The notes under the pieces are model-generated. The model was given only the letters and a program-made list of their open reading frames with translations. It made no database searches and had not been told where the DNA came from. From positions 1-53,577 of the forward strand of contig JADFZZ010000035.1 of the NCBI GenBank assembly GCA_015232315.1: a stretch of 53,577 nucleotides of DNA, in the 5' to 3' direction. The translations under genes were made by a program, and so were the position numbers. Shown one piece after another: positions 1-8,812 of this stretch. The stretch's first letter is position 1, and the number at the start of each line of letters is the position of its first letter. The DNA comes from SAR324 cluster bacterium (GTDB lineage Bacteria > SAR324 > NAC60-12).

Positions 1-1
1 C

Positions 2-151
2 TATCTGGATCTTGATTTCATAATTGGACATAGGATTCTCGCATCAAAAGGTTCTTTTTGGGGGAAAATAACGCAAAATCCAGTGTATTCCTGTTCTACA
101 ACATATTCAAATCACCTGCACAGCTCGCAAAGTTTTTCAGAGTTGATATAA
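2..151 (+). other. Possible 3' end of a coding region cut by the window edge
   Basis: The frame that begins at base 2 stays open for 49 codons and ends at TAA 149-151. It is short, has no recognisable motif and could be chance. The rest of 1-193 shows no other gene. The ribosome binding site of the next gene lies at 181-188. Confidence 0.15.
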
Positions 152-193
152 ACAAGACGCGTATATTTGATTAACCAAACAGGGGAGATGATT

Positions 194-2179
194 ATGAAAC
201 GATTATACTTATGGATGGCGTGTCTTTTGATTCCCACATTGATTTATGCTGTGGGTGGTGGGGATGACACAACACGGCCAACAGTAACCGCCATAGAACC
301 TGCCAGCAATGCATCCATTGATATTTTCACAGACACGATTCTTGTAAGGTTCAGTGAGTCCATGGATGTTGATTCGTTGAACACTAACACAATCCGCTTG
401 ATGCGTGGCACAAGTCAGGTGCCAGCTTCGCTCAGTTATAACGAGGCGGCCCCCTCCGTTGTGATCACATTAAACTCCGCTCTGGAGTTTTCTACGCAAT
501 ATTCTGTGATTGTCACCACAGGCGTGATGGATGAAGCCGGCAATTACATGGCGTCAAAGCACACCAGTTCGTTCACCACCGTGGCAAATCCTCAGGAAAG
601 AATTCCCAAAGTGTCACCTTACAGCAAACCCGGGGTGACAGATAACTATTGTCTGGCCGATGTGAAACGCGCGTTTCTCGGATTGCCGGATGATAAAGAG
701 GGAGTGCCTTATACCGTCAGACTGCAAATGACAGAAGACGAACTGGAACCCACTTCCTTTCACCATTTTCAGGGCTTTGGCAGAGTTCATTCCGCAGACA
801 ATCAATTCGCCTATTTTGTGGGAGCCCTGAGTCTGGATTATGACGGAGATCTGGTTCTATGGAAACACAGACATAATGGAACAACAGGAGCATTGGGTCA
901 ATCTGAAGGTCCTGAAAAGGACGACGCGGCAGTGTATTGGGGGGGATTTGTTCCTACCTATTCCAAACGAGGGATGGTCGGCGCACCCTATAATCATCCA
1001 AGCGGATTGCAGACGATCGGTAAATACGCACTGATCCCCGCTGACAACTGGTGCGGTCCGCATGCGCATCCGCCACTCACAGGGGGTTCTACGGTTGCCT
1101 GCTATGACACGGTTCCTCAAAATGTCCTGCATTTGTGGGATCTTGGCGATCCTTACCATCCAAGACTGGCAAAAACCCTCTGGACTGATCCCACATTGAA
1201 TGGCCTGGGAGGAGGAATCACTCGTATGAAAGATGGCCGTTACCTTGCCATGATGGGACTTCCCAATGATGATGGAAGAGTGATTTTCCTGAAGTCCAAA
1301 GGAACAGACCTTGAAGGCGAATGGTTGACAGCCCCCTATTGGAGTTGGAAAAATGGAGATCCCAATTTTGTTTCCGGGGGTGAGGGTGTTTGGAAGAAAA
1401 AACAGAATTTCAATCTGCTGTCTCAATGCGATGGCAAGACATTCCTGATGGTGTTTGATAACAACAATGCCATTGGTACCGGCAAGGATGAAATTTATCT
1501 GTATCAGGTTGATATGACCGATAATGATTCCAGCAGTGACACTGGAATCATCAAACTCACCGATGGGCAATATCGGCACATGAATTGTGGTGGAGATTTT
1601 TATACCAACAATGGCTACTGTAATTTCAAGGCCTCTGGAACCTCCTATGTCACCGACAATGGACAATTGCTCATTTATGGAACAGGTCATGACAATACGG
1701 GCAATCGTTATCCCGGCGATGAACAGGCAGGAATGAAATTTATGGAATGGGCCTCAACGACAGAAGGCTATGTTTCAGGAAATCGCTCTTGTGGAAAAGG
1801 CACAGGCCGAACGGCCTGGCTTGAACTTTATGAACATGATTCTTTTGGTGGAAAAATGGTGTTGCAAAACTATTCCGCGACCAAAGTCAACGCCTCAGCC
1901 CTTACAACCTTTGCCAGCAGTTCGTTTGGCAAAAACGCCAGTTCCCTGAAATGGTGCGCTCCGCTAAATTGCAAGATCAGGGTTTACAAAAAAAGCGAGG
2001 AAAGTAAAAACCGGGATCTGGAAGGGAATTCCTCATTTTCCAGTCTGGAGAATGTATTCTGGCTCAAGAACGGTCAACAGGCTTATGATTACATCCTGGG
2101 GGTTCAAAAAGGGACTGACTGGATGAATGATGATCTGGAAAATGTTGAATTTTTTGGTGAAAGCTGTGGCTTGAAATGA
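194..2179 (+). CDS. Secreted Ig-like (SbsA/Big_5) protein with C-terminal beta/gamma-crystallin-like domain
   Basis: The chosen start is ATG 194, preceded by AGGGGAGA at 181-188. It begins directly with a signal peptide (MKRLYLWMACLLIPTLIYA); an in-frame start at 167 would add nine unlikely residues. After the signal comes a bacterial Ig-like domain of about 100 residues with the typical 'DTTRPTVTAIEPASNA' opening and 'FTTV' ending. The long middle part, about residues 130-520, is Gly/Asp/Trp-rich and not recognised; it may be a beta-propeller or another all-beta fold. Near the C-terminus 'LYEHDSFGGKMV' resembles a beta/gamma-crystallin or I36-inhibitor motif. Several Cys residues suggest disulphides in the periplasm or outside the cell. 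The domain calls are from motifs only. The biological role is unknown, perhaps an extracellular binding protein. Confidence 0.7.
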   Translation: MKRLYLWMACLLIPTLIYAVGGGDDTTRPTVTAIEPASNASIDIFTDTILVRFSESMDVDSLNTNTIRLMRGTSQVPASLSYNEAAPSVVITLNSALEFSTQYSVIVTTGVMDEAGNYMASKHTSSFTTVANPQERIPKVSPYSKPGVTDNYCLADVKRAFLGLPDDKEGVPYTVRLQMTEDELEPTSFHHFQGFGRVHSADNQFAYFVGALSLDYDGDLVLWKHRHNGTTGALGQSEGPEKDDAAVYWGGFVPTYSKRGMVGAPYNHPSGLQTIGKYALIPADNWCGPHAHPPLTGGSTVACYDTVPQNVLHLWDLGDPYHPRLAKTLWTDPTLNGLGGGITRMKDGRYLAMMGLPNDDGRVIFLKSKGTDLEGEWLTAPYWSWKNGDPNFVSGGEGVWKKKQNFNLLSQCDGKTFLMVFDNNNAIGTGKDEIYLYQVDMTDNDSSSDTGIIKLTDGQYRHMNCGGDFYTNNGYCNFKASGTSYVTDNGQLLIYGTGHDNTGNRYPGDEQAGMKFMEWASTTEGYVSGNRSCGKGTGRTAWLELYEHDSFGGKMVLQNYSATKVNASALTTFASSSFGKNASSLKWCAPLNCKIRVYKKSEESKNRDLEGNSSFSSLENVFWLKNGQQAYDYILGVQKGTDWMNDDLENVEFFGESCGLK

Positions 2180-2465
2180 CAGCGTTTGTCTGTTGAAGCT
2201 GATGTGGATCATATACTGTTCACGTTGTTATGAGCTTTTAACGCCAATTCAAAAAATTTAAACTACCCATCATCTCCATATCAACATATTGTAATTATTA
2301 CATAATATTAAATCATATCCACTTTCAATACGTTTTTTTCGCAAATTTATCCATCCGGATGCCAACAAGAGTGCTGCGTCTCAACTTAGAATTGATTAGG
2401 TTTGTTTCAGATCACAACGATCTCGCACCAGCAAATATTCAACCACCCTCATTAAAGGAAACACC

Positions 2466-3080
2466 ATGGAAAAGTATGATGCAATCATTCAAAAAAGTTG
2501 GTCAGACAGCAGTTTCAAATCCCGTTTGATTGAAAACCCCAAGGCCACTTTCAGTGAAATGGGATATGATTTTGGCAAGATGGATGTTCGTGTATTCAAT
2601 GACACTACAGATACCGCGCATTATGTTTTGTTGAGTTCAGAACAGGCCGCGCTGGTGAATCTGGATAATGATCCGGTGATTGGAAAAGTGACCAAACGAG
2701 CCTTGACTGACGCTGACTATAAAAGCAGACTGCTGAGTGATGCATCCTCTGCGATCCGTGAAGTTCTTGGAGTTGAACCACCACAAAACATCATTGTGCA
2801 TGAAAACACCTCGGATATCCTGAATATTGTTCTGCCCAATGATCCAAATGGAGAATTGAGTGATTCCGATTTATCAATGGTGGCTGGAGGAAAAGGTCTC
2901 AACATCAATTGTGAAACCATAGGCAACGCGACTACAGGCGCTGGTAATCTGATGTCCAAAGTCGGCAGTTACTTGCCAGGTAATTTCGGTGGAATGTTCA
3001 GCTCACTTGGGCCAATTCTGACGGGTGGTGGTAGCATGGTCGGTAAAGCTTCAGGTTTCCTTGGCTTTATGGGCATGTAA
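2466..3080 (+). CDS. RiPP-type precursor with duplicated nitrile hydratase-like leader (NHLP family)
   Basis: The 204-residue protein has two consecutive copies of the nitrile-hydratase-alpha-like leader. Copy one spans about residues 1-62 (W12, 'RLIENPKATFSEMGYD'). Copy two spans about 70-142 ('RLLSDASSAIREVLGVE', then 'NIVLPNDPNGELSDSDLS'). The second copy ends in 'MVAGG' at 138-142, a classical double-glycine processing site. The remaining 62 residues (143-204) form a Gly/Ser/Met/Phe-rich hydrophobic stretch with a single Cys (C149). This is the layout of NHLP-family precursors, which are cleaved and exported by peptidase-ABC transporters. The RBS is AAAGGAAA at about 2454-2461. No transporter or modification enzyme of the usual kinds is nearby, so the product is unknown. 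The leader assignment is strong; bacteriocin activity would be speculation. Confidence 0.8.
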   Translation: MEKYDAIIQKSWSDSSFKSRLIENPKATFSEMGYDFGKMDVRVFNDTTDTAHYVLLSSEQAALVNLDNDPVIGKVTKRALTDADYKSRLLSDASSAIREVLGVEPPQNIIVHENTSDILNIVLPNDPNGELSDSDLSMVAGGKGLNINCETIGNATTGAGNLMSKVGSYLPGNFGGMFSSLGPILTGGGSMVGKASGFLGFMGM

Positions 3081-3111
3081 CATCATTTGAACAATTGCAT
3101 CCAACTGCTTG

Positions 3112-3148
3112 AAGGCGTTAATCTTGATGGAGGTTAACGCCTTTTTTT
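3112..3148 (+). terminator. Rho-independent terminator after the NHLP precursor
   Basis: A perfect 10-bp stem (AAGGCGTTAA at 3112-3121 with TTAACGCCTT at 3134-3143) encloses a 12-nt loop and is followed by a T-run to 3148. It lies 31 bp after the stop of the precursor and abuts the end of the convergent queE gene. On the minus strand no T-run follows, so it acts for the plus strand. Confidence 0.9.
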
Positions 3149-3842
3149 ATTCTGAATCCAGGTTCAGAGTCATGTGAATTCGAGGGGTGTAATTGAACCC
3201 CAGGGAGATACTCAGGCGGGATACTACAAACGAATTGTGAATCACTTCATCTGCGTTTTTACCTTCAGGCATCAACCAGATCTTGTGCCTGTCCAAAAAC
3301 GAATAATCCTTCAATATTTCATGGACATCGGCTTCGTTGTTGACGACAAACTTGAAATAGGCGTTTTCGTTAACATTCATATAGAACAGAACCTCTTCTT
3401 TGATCCTCCGATCCTGTCGTTCACCTGAATTTGATAACTTGGGAGAGCAGGAGTAAATGATCCGCATTTTTTTCATGTGTTCATTGGGCAAAATAGTCGC
3501 ATTGGTTTCCAGTGTCACACGTCTATAACGCCTGACGCAGATTGCTAAAAAATCCAGAAAATCATCATTGTTTTGCCAAAGCAGAGGCTCACCTCCTGAG
3601 ATCACACATCCCATCCAGCCCGAATTTTCTGGAATCATTTTAATCAATTGTCCCATGTCATAGGAAATCCATTGATCTTTGAATTGTGTGTTCCAGGAAT
3701 ATTCTGTGTCACAAAAGGCACATTGCAGATTGCACAGGGACATCCGGAAAAAGGAAGAGGGTTCCCCCAGATATTTTCCTTCCCCTTGCAACGTGTTGGG
3801 AATGATTTGACAGATTTTCATTTTGGCGTCTTTGGCTATCAA
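3147..3842 (-). CDS. queE: 7-carboxy-7-deazaguanine synthase (QueE), radical SAM
   Basis: QueE converts 6-carboxytetrahydropterin to 7-carboxy-7-deazaguanine, a step of the queuosine/7-deazaguanine pathway. The protein has the family opening 'QGEGKYLGEPSSFFRM', directly followed by the radical-SAM cluster motif CNLQCAFC (CX3CX2C), the 'SGGEPLLW' SAM-binding loop, and 'LETNAT'. A length of about 225-231 residues is usual for QueE. The start is uncertain. TTG at 3842 has a GAGG four bases upstream; ATG at 3821 gives a more typical N-terminus (MKICQII) but has no good ribosome site. It is the last gene of the minus-strand run starting with the acyl-CoA dehydrogenase, separated from the SDR by about 42 bp. 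The other queuosine genes (queC, queD, queF) are not in the window. Confidence 0.88.
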   Translation of the reverse strand: MIAKDAKMKICQIIPNTLQGEGKYLGEPSSFFRMSLCNLQCAFCDTEYSWNTQFKDQWISYDMGQLIKMIPENSGWMGCVISGGEPLLWQNNDDFLDFLAICVRRYRRVTLETNATILPNEHMKKMRIIYSCSPKLSNSGERQDRRIKEEVLFYMNVNENAYFKFVVNNEADVHEILKDYSFLDRHKIWLMPEGKNADEVIHNSFVVSRLSISLGFNYTPRIHMTLNLDSE

Positions 3843-3884
3843 TTTTCCTCGTTGATTTAGTATCTTGGCAATTCACATTTATAG

Positions 3885-4652
3885 TCACACCAGCAAAAAT
3901 CCGCCATCCACATTGAGCCAGGTTCCAGTGGTATAGGATGCGGCATCGGACACAAGATACAGGGCGGCACCAGCCATTTCTTCAGGTAGGGCAACTCTGC
4001 GCATCGGAATATGGGGCATGACCTGTTTGAGGATGGCCTCATTCTGAACCAGTGCGGACGCAAATTTTGTATCGGTCAAACCCGGCAGGATGGCGTTGAC
4101 TCTGATGTTGAACGCCGCACAATCCTTGGCAAAAGCTTTGGTCATGGAAAGAATGGCGGCCTTGGAAATGGAATAGATGCCCTGCATATCACCCGGAATC
4201 ACACCATTGATGGACGCAATATTCAGAATGCTCCCGCCTTTGCCTGATTTCATCAGTTTGGCGGCTTCAACAGACATGTAAAAATATCCGCGGATATTCA
4301 CTTCAAGTGTTTTTTGAAACGCATCAATCGGTGTGTCCAGAATGTGTCCGAAATACGGATTAGCGGCAGCATTATTGACCAGAATATCCAGTTTTCCATG
4401 CTTTGCGCTGATCGTCTGAAACACCTGCTGGATCTGCTCCATTTCCCCAATGTGACACGGCAATGCTTCTGCGGTTCCACCGTCTTTGATAATATCATCA
4501 ACAACTTTCTGGCATCCATCCAGTTTTCTGCTGGAGACAATCACATGCGCACCCTGTGAAGCCAGCAAATGAACAATGGCTTCTCCAATGCCACGGCTTC
4601 CTCCCGTAACCAGTGCGATTTTACCTGTCAGATCAAACGGATTTTTTTTCAT
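3885..4652 (-). CDS. Short-chain dehydrogenase/reductase (SDR)
   Basis: This is a classical SDR of 255 residues. It has the nucleotide-binding TGGSRGIG at 16-23, NNAA at 93-96, Ser147, and the catalytic YSISK with Tyr160 and Lys164. The C-terminal 'NVDGGF' is typical of FabG-like enzymes. AGGAG precedes the ATG. It lies 17 bp after the histidine phosphatase gene in what looks like one operon with an ACAD/APH pair. In the levulinate (Lva) pathway and around ACAD11 homologues, an SDR commonly accompanies these two enzymes and oxidises or reduces a hydroxyacyl intermediate. The exact substrate cannot be read from the sequence. Cofactor preference is also not certain; there is an Arg at 42 after the second strand. 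Confidence 0.85.
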   Translation of the reverse strand: MKKNPFDLTGKIALVTGGSRGIGEAIVHLLASQGAHVIVSSRKLDGCQKVVDDIIKDGGTAEALPCHIGEMEQIQQVFQTISAKHGKLDILVNNAAANPYFGHILDTPIDAFQKTLEVNIRGYFYMSVEAAKLMKSGKGGSILNIASINGVIPGDMQGIYSISKAAILSMTKAFAKDCAAFNIRVNAILPGLTDTKFASALVQNEAILKQVMPHIPMRRVALPEEMAGAALYLVSDAASYTTGTWLNVDGGFLLV

Positions 4653-4669
4653 AGTTTCAGCTCCTGTGA

Positions 4670-5377
4670 TTATCGGTAGGTCACCCGTTCAGGGTGATGT
4701 TCCAGATGAGAAAAATTGTTGAAATACCATAAACTGACTCGGTCTCTGCCAAATTTCACAGCGGTGACCGACGAATTCACAATAACCTGATTCATTTTAA
4801 AAGTTTCCGTGGCGGAAATATTCAATAACAAGCCGCACATCACACTGATCACACCGCCAGAGGTGAAGGCCAGAATATTTTTGGATGATCCTGAATTATC
4901 CATCATGGTAGTCAACGCGGTTCGGCACCGTTCCCTGAAAGTTTGCCATGATTCGGGATAATCAGCGTCGAATTCACCAGAGGCCCAGCGTTCCAACGCT
5001 TTTCCAAAAGCAGTTTCAAAACGTTGCGAAGTTGAACCCTGGGGATCACTCAAAATTGCTTCCCATTCGGCCCTTTTTTCAGAATCATTGTTCAGGTAAC
5101 ACTGGACCACTTTCCGATGATCAAATTCATTCAAGAGGGAATTTTCCTGCACATCAGGCCAGAACAGTCCTTTTTTGAGAAATTCGGCACCCAATTCACG
5201 GGCTGTCCCGGACTGTCGTTTCATGGTTCCTGAAAAAACCGTGTCCGCCTTCATGGCTTTTTCTGACAAGTGTCGGCCTAATTCACGAGCTTGCCATAAT
5301 CCCGTTTCTGAAAGTTTGTCATAATCAGGCTGTCCAAAAGAGGCCTGACCATGCCGGATCAAATATAAAACACTCAT
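4670..5377 (-). CDS. Histidine phosphatase family protein (phosphoglycerate mutase-like)
   Basis: The protein starts with the catalytic RHG motif (Arg8-His9-Gly10, 'LIRHGQASFGQPDYDKLSETG'), the hallmark of the histidine phosphatase superfamily, and has the usual length of about 235 residues. 'FTSGGVIS' near residue 180 corresponds to the second conserved region, although the usual His there is replaced by Ser/Gly. The gene is tightly packed, with 8 bp to the kinase gene upstream and 17 bp to the SDR downstream. The operon also encodes an APH-type kinase that probably phosphorylates a 4-hydroxyacyl-CoA, so removal of a phosphate group is a plausible function, but this is inference. Confidence 0.8.
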   Translation of the reverse strand: MSVLYLIRHGQASFGQPDYDKLSETGLWQARELGRHLSEKAMKADTVFSGTMKRQSGTARELGAEFLKKGLFWPDVQENSLLNEFDHRKVVQCYLNNDSEKRAEWEAILSDPQGSTSQRFETAFGKALERWASGEFDADYPESWQTFRERCRTALTTMMDNSGSSKNILAFTSGGVISVMCGLLLNISATETFKMNQVIVNSSVTAVKFGRDRVSLWYFNNFSHLEHHPERVTYR

Positions 5378-5385
5378 AAAAACTC

Positions 5386-6456
5386 TCAGTGACCAGCCTG
5401 CTCAATCAATCGCAGACATCGTTTTTCAAAATAATTAACAACCTGACCAAAGGATTGAAACCGGTTGTCTTTGGTTTGACCATGAAAAAACCGATAATAG
5501 ATCTGTTGCGCGATCACGGCCAGACGAAACAATCCATATATTTCATAAAAGAGGAAATTGCTGATATTAAATCCCATTTGCTGGCAATAATAGTCCACCA
5601 CTTCTCTGCGTGTCAGCATTCCGGGCAAATGAGTCGGTTGAAGTCTGAGGTTGTGATAAGCCTTGTCATCATCGGCCTGAACCCAATAAGCCAGACTGTT
5701 GCCGAGATCCATCAACGGATCACCAATCGTAGTCATTTCCCAATCCAGCACACCAATCACAGCCATCGGATTGTCAGGATTGAGGATCACATTATCAAAC
5801 CTGAAATCATTATGAATCACACATTGGCGTACCTCAGCGGGTTTATGCTCATCCAGCCATTGCATGACCTGTTTATAATCGGGAACATCTTCGGTTCTGG
5901 CATTGATATAACGCTGACTCCAGCCACTGATCTGCCGATCAATGTATCCGTCTCCACGACCCAGACTATCCAGCCCTGTTTCGACTGGATTTAATTTGTG
6001 CAGTTCAATCAGTTTATCCAGCACCTTGAGACAAAGCTGACGCACCTGAGCCTGTGAAAACTCCAGTTCGGCAGGCCAATCTTTTCTGAGAATAATTCCA
6101 TTGATACGTTCCATGACATAAAAATCACTTCCCATGATTTCTTGATCTTCACATAAACCAATCATTCCGGGCACACAGGGATAATATTTTTTCAGGGTGT
6201 TCATTACAGAATATTCCCGTTTCATGTCATGGGCGGATTTGGCCTTTTTTCCAAAGGGCGGTCTGCGCAACACCATTTCCCGATTATCATATTTGAGAAG
6301 ATACGTCAGATTGGACGCACCACCGGGAAACTGTTTGATTGTCAATTGTCCTTGAAGTCCTTCCACTTGCTGATTCAGCCAGTTGTCAATTTTTTCAAGA
6401 TCCAGTTCTTCACCTTCCCGAATTGAAACGGCCTGATCGTTCAGTGTCTCATTCAT
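5386..6456 (-). CDS. APH-type phosphotransferase, ACAD10/11 N-terminal-like
   Basis: The aminoglycoside-phosphotransferase-like fold is visible from the nucleotide loop 'FPGGASNLTYLL', the lysine-region equivalent 'MVLRRPPFG', the Brenner-type catalytic loop 'VIHNDFRFDN', and the metal-binding 'VLDWEMTTIGDP'. This combination, including 'LRRPPFG', is the signature of the kinase half of ACAD10/ACAD11 and of bacterial LvaA-like enzymes, which phosphorylate the 4-hydroxyl of 4-hydroxyacyl-CoAs. The start chosen is ATG 6456, with AGGAG eight bases upstream; a start at 6507 would overlap the preceding gene. The gene is 22 bp downstream of the acyl-CoA dehydrogenase, so the two halves that are fused in animals are separate here. 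It is unlikely to be a drug-resistance enzyme. Confidence 0.85.
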   Translation of the reverse strand: MNETLNDQAVSIREGEELDLEKIDNWLNQQVEGLQGQLTIKQFPGGASNLTYLLKYDNREMVLRRPPFGKKAKSAHDMKREYSVMNTLKKYYPCVPGMIGLCEDQEIMGSDFYVMERINGIILRKDWPAELEFSQAQVRQLCLKVLDKLIELHKLNPVETGLDSLGRGDGYIDRQISGWSQRYINARTEDVPDYKQVMQWLDEHKPAEVRQCVIHNDFRFDNVILNPDNPMAVIGVLDWEMTTIGDPLMDLGNSLAYWVQADDDKAYHNLRLQPTHLPGMLTRREVVDYYCQQMGFNISNFLFYEIYGLFRLAVIAQQIYYRFFHGQTKDNRFQSFGQVVNYFEKRCLRLIEQAGH

Positions 6457-6478
6457 GGTTTGAGCTCCTGTTGAAGGG

Positions 6479-7690
6479 TTATCGGGGAATATATTTTGCC
6501 AGTTCAATTTTAGCGATCAAATGACGATGGACCTCATCGGGGCCATCAGCCAGCCGTAGAGTTCGGATACCGGCAAACAGAGAGGCCAGAGGAAAATCAT
6601 CCGTCATACCGGCCCCACCATGAATCTGCATGGCCTGATCCAGAATCATCTGAGCAACATTCGGTGCGACGACCTTGATCTGTGAAATTTCACTCATGGC
6701 TCTTTTTGTGCCAACCGTATCAATCATCCATGCCGCTTTGAGCGTCAGCAATCGGGCCTGATCTATGGCCATGCGGGCGTTTGCCACAAGGTCTCGATTT
6801 CCCCCCAGGTCAATCAGATTCTTTTTGAAGGCGGTTCTTGATACACCACGTTTGCAAAGCAGTTCCAGCGCTTTTTCAGCGGTACCAATAGCTCGCATGC
6901 AATGATGAATTCGCCCTGGTCCAAGTCGGCCCTGAGCGATCTCAAATCCACGCCCCGGTCCTGCGATGATGTTTTCTACAGGAACCCTGACATTGGTGAA
7001 ACTAACTTCGCCATGACCAAAAGGAGGATGTACTTCGCCAAATACCGGCAACATCCGTTCTATTTTGACACCAGGTGCGTCTTTGGGAACCAGAATCATG
7101 GAATGTCTGGAATGCGCGGGTGCGTCCGGATTGCTCAAGCCCATGAATATCAGAATTTTACAGTTTGGATGTCCAATCCCGGTGCTCCACCATTTCCGGC
7201 CATCACACACCACTTCATTGCCTTCAATTCTTGCCGTTGCCTGCATATTGGTGGCATCTGACGAAGCAACTCCAGGTTCCGTCATACAAAATGCTGAGCG
7301 AATTTTGCCTTCCAGTAAGGGTTTGAGCCATTGTTCTTTCTGGGCTTCAGAACCATACTTCACCAGCACTTCCATGTTCCCGGTATCGGGTGCGTTACAA
7401 TTAAATATTTCAGGAGAAATCAGAGAGTGGCCGGTGATTTCCGCCAGCGGGGCGTATTCCACATTACTCAGCCCCGGGCCATATTCTTCTTCAGGTAAAA
7501 ACAGATTCCAGAGTCCGGCATCCCGGGCGCGTTCCTTGAGTTCCTCCATGATGGCAGGTTGTATCCAGGGACTTTCTCCGGCATACAATTGTTCAAAGTA
7601 GGTTTTTTCGTTAGGAAGTACCCATTCTTTCATGAATGAGGTCATTTTCTTGATGTATTCACTGGCTCGTTCTGAATGTCCAAAATCCAT
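6479..7690 (-). CDS. Acyl-CoA dehydrogenase, ACAD10/11-like
   Basis: This is an acyl-CoA dehydrogenase of about 403 residues with the FAD-binding signatures '[16 protein letters not shown]' and 'WWSTG', and the C-terminal '[15 protein letters not shown]' helix. The region that normally carries the catalytic Glu reads '[11 protein letters not shown]', the form found in ACAD10/ACAD11-type enzymes. In those enzymes the phosphorylated 4-hydroxyacyl-CoA is rearranged rather than simply desaturated. The start is ATG 7690 with GAGG at 7697-7700; the upstream in-frame 7702 start is less likely. It heads a five-gene minus-strand run. The neighbouring kinase, phosphatase and SDR support a hydroxy- or branched-acid catabolic pathway. 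The 7691-7866 interval upstream holds no gene. Confidence 0.88.
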   Translation of the reverse strand: MDFGHSERASEYIKKMTSFMKEWVLPNEKTYFEQLYAGESPWIQPAIMEELKERARDAGLWNLFLPEEEYGPGLSNVEYAPLAEITGHSLISPEIFNCNAPDTGNMEVLVKYGSEAQKEQWLKPLLEGKIRSAFCMTEPGVASSDATNMQATARIEGNEVVCDGRKWWSTGIGHPNCKILIFMGLSNPDAPAHSRHSMILVPKDAPGVKIERMLPVFGEVHPPFGHGEVSFTNVRVPVENIIAGPGRGFEIAQGRLGPGRIHHCMRAIGTAEKALELLCKRGVSRTAFKKNLIDLGGNRDLVANARMAIDQARLLTLKAAWMIDTVGTKRAMSEISQIKVVAPNVAQMILDQAMQIHGGAGMTDDFPLASLFAGIRTLRLADGPDEVHRHLIAKIELAKYIPR

Positions 7691-7866
7691 ACATTTCCTC
7701 AAATTTGAAGGTTAAAGGTCAAGGTGAGTCAACCCCTTGTTCTTTGGAAGTGAACCTTGATCCCGGATGAGGACAACACTAAAACGGTATGAGGGATTAG
7801 TCAAATGAAGGGTTTTCATGACAAGTCATCAATTTGAAGCATAGTTAAATGAATGTTTTTATCATT

Positions 7867-8664
7867 TCACCATTTCCATTCACCAATCACAGGAACGTCT
7901 GAGGGTTCATAGTTTACAGCAGTCCATTTTTCTGAAAAATAATCATCCTGGGTCCAGTATGGGGGATGGTGATAAATCAAGCCGGTCAGTCCATAAAAAG
8001 TGACTGCCAGCAGGGAGCTGAACAAGGCCTGACTTTGATACCCGGTCCGGGATGCCTTGTTATCGGCTCTGAAGGACAGGGTATTGCTCTGCAATGCCAT
8101 TGCTGTGAACACAAATCCTAAGGCTCCTGTTCCTGCCATCATTGATATTTTGCAATCCATCGTGTTCAGTTCGTCCTCCGCTTTGACTGCGGACATTTCC
8201 AGTGGTCCCAGTTGCAGTTGCTCACCGGACGATTTTTCCGGAGTCCACCTCAACCGGAAACGCAACACATCCCCGTGAAATTCATAGGCCAGGGTCAGAG
8301 TTCCCTGTTTTGTGGGCTGAAGTTCTGCGGGATCAGGCTGTGGAGCATAACGCACTTTAAGATTGGACTTTGCGAATTCCTGCTGGAGATCCGGGAGAAC
8401 ATGAATCCTGACCAGATACTGCTCATTGGCAGAGGCTTTCGCGCAATACCAGGAAGTTGGCGCAAGGGGTTCAAGCCTCACAGTGAAGGGTTCCGATATT
8501 TGTTCTGATTGTTGTTTAATGTGAGTTGCCATGGTTTGCGCCATCCAGGAAATTTCCGGGACAGGTGCGGCTTCAAGGGTTGCCATCCTGAAAAAAAGGC
8601 AGGCTGACAGCAGTAGCATTGGCCCGGGAGAGATCGCTTGAAAGCGGTATTTATTCTTCATCAT
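7867..8664 (-). CDS. Unknown membrane-associated protein downstream of pelG
   Basis: I do not recognise this protein. ATG 8664 or 8661 is chosen because AGG lies just upstream and a signal-like hydrophobic segment follows (about residues 10-32). Cleavage after 'TLEA' would fit signal peptidase I; 'LLSAC' could alternatively be a lipobox. A soluble beta-rich region follows, then two hydrophobic segments ('AGTGALGFVFTAMAL' and 'LFSSLLAVTFYGLTGLIY'), and a Trp/Tyr-rich tail. It is co-oriented with the Pel operon and lies 148 bp after pelG, separated by a palindromic repeat. A role in Pel export in place of the missing PelB/PelC is possible but unsupported by motif. It could equally be an unrelated gene. 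Confidence 0.55.
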   Translation of the reverse strand: MMKNKYRFQAISPGPMLLLSACLFFRMATLEAAPVPEISWMAQTMATHIKQQSEQISEPFTVRLEPLAPTSWYCAKASANEQYLVRIHVLPDLQQEFAKSNLKVRYAPQPDPAELQPTKQGTLTLAYEFHGDVLRFRLRWTPEKSSGEQLQLGPLEMSAVKAEDELNTMDCKISMMAGTGALGFVFTAMALQSNTLSFRADNKASRTGYQSQALFSSLLAVTFYGLTGLIYHHPPYWTQDDYFSEKWTAVNYEPSDVPVIGEWKW

Positions 8665-8696
8665 CAGACCTGATTCGATAGGTTTTGTTCTTTGGT

Positions 8697-8761
8697 ATTG
8701 TAGGCGCAGACCTGTGTGTCTGCATGGGATGTGGGCGAACACACAGGTTCGCCCCTACAAT
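8697..8761. repeat. Compound palindromic repeat (REP-like) between pelG and the next gene
   Basis: The outer arms ATTGTAGG and CCTACAAT enclose two smaller hairpins: GCAGAC...GTCTGC, and GGGCGAAC...GTTCGCCC. A related GCAGAC(N6)GTCTGC hairpin is at 20519-20536, so this is a dispersed element, not a unique regulatory site. It could act as an mRNA stabiliser or attenuator after pelG. Confidence 0.75.
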
Positions 8762-8812
8762 TTGTGGCCTAAAATGTTAGCAACCCCATTTTGTCGTTTG
8801 ATGGGTCTGGAT

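Noticed and set aside
857-1690. 277-codon open frame on the minus strand
   Set aside because: It lies wholly inside the plus-strand Ig-like protein gene, has no ribosome site and no recognisable domain; it is a shadow frame.
5386-6456. Aminoglycoside resistance enzyme
   Set aside because: Motifs match the ACAD10/11 kinase half, and the gene sits in a catabolic operon next to an acyl-CoA dehydrogenase.
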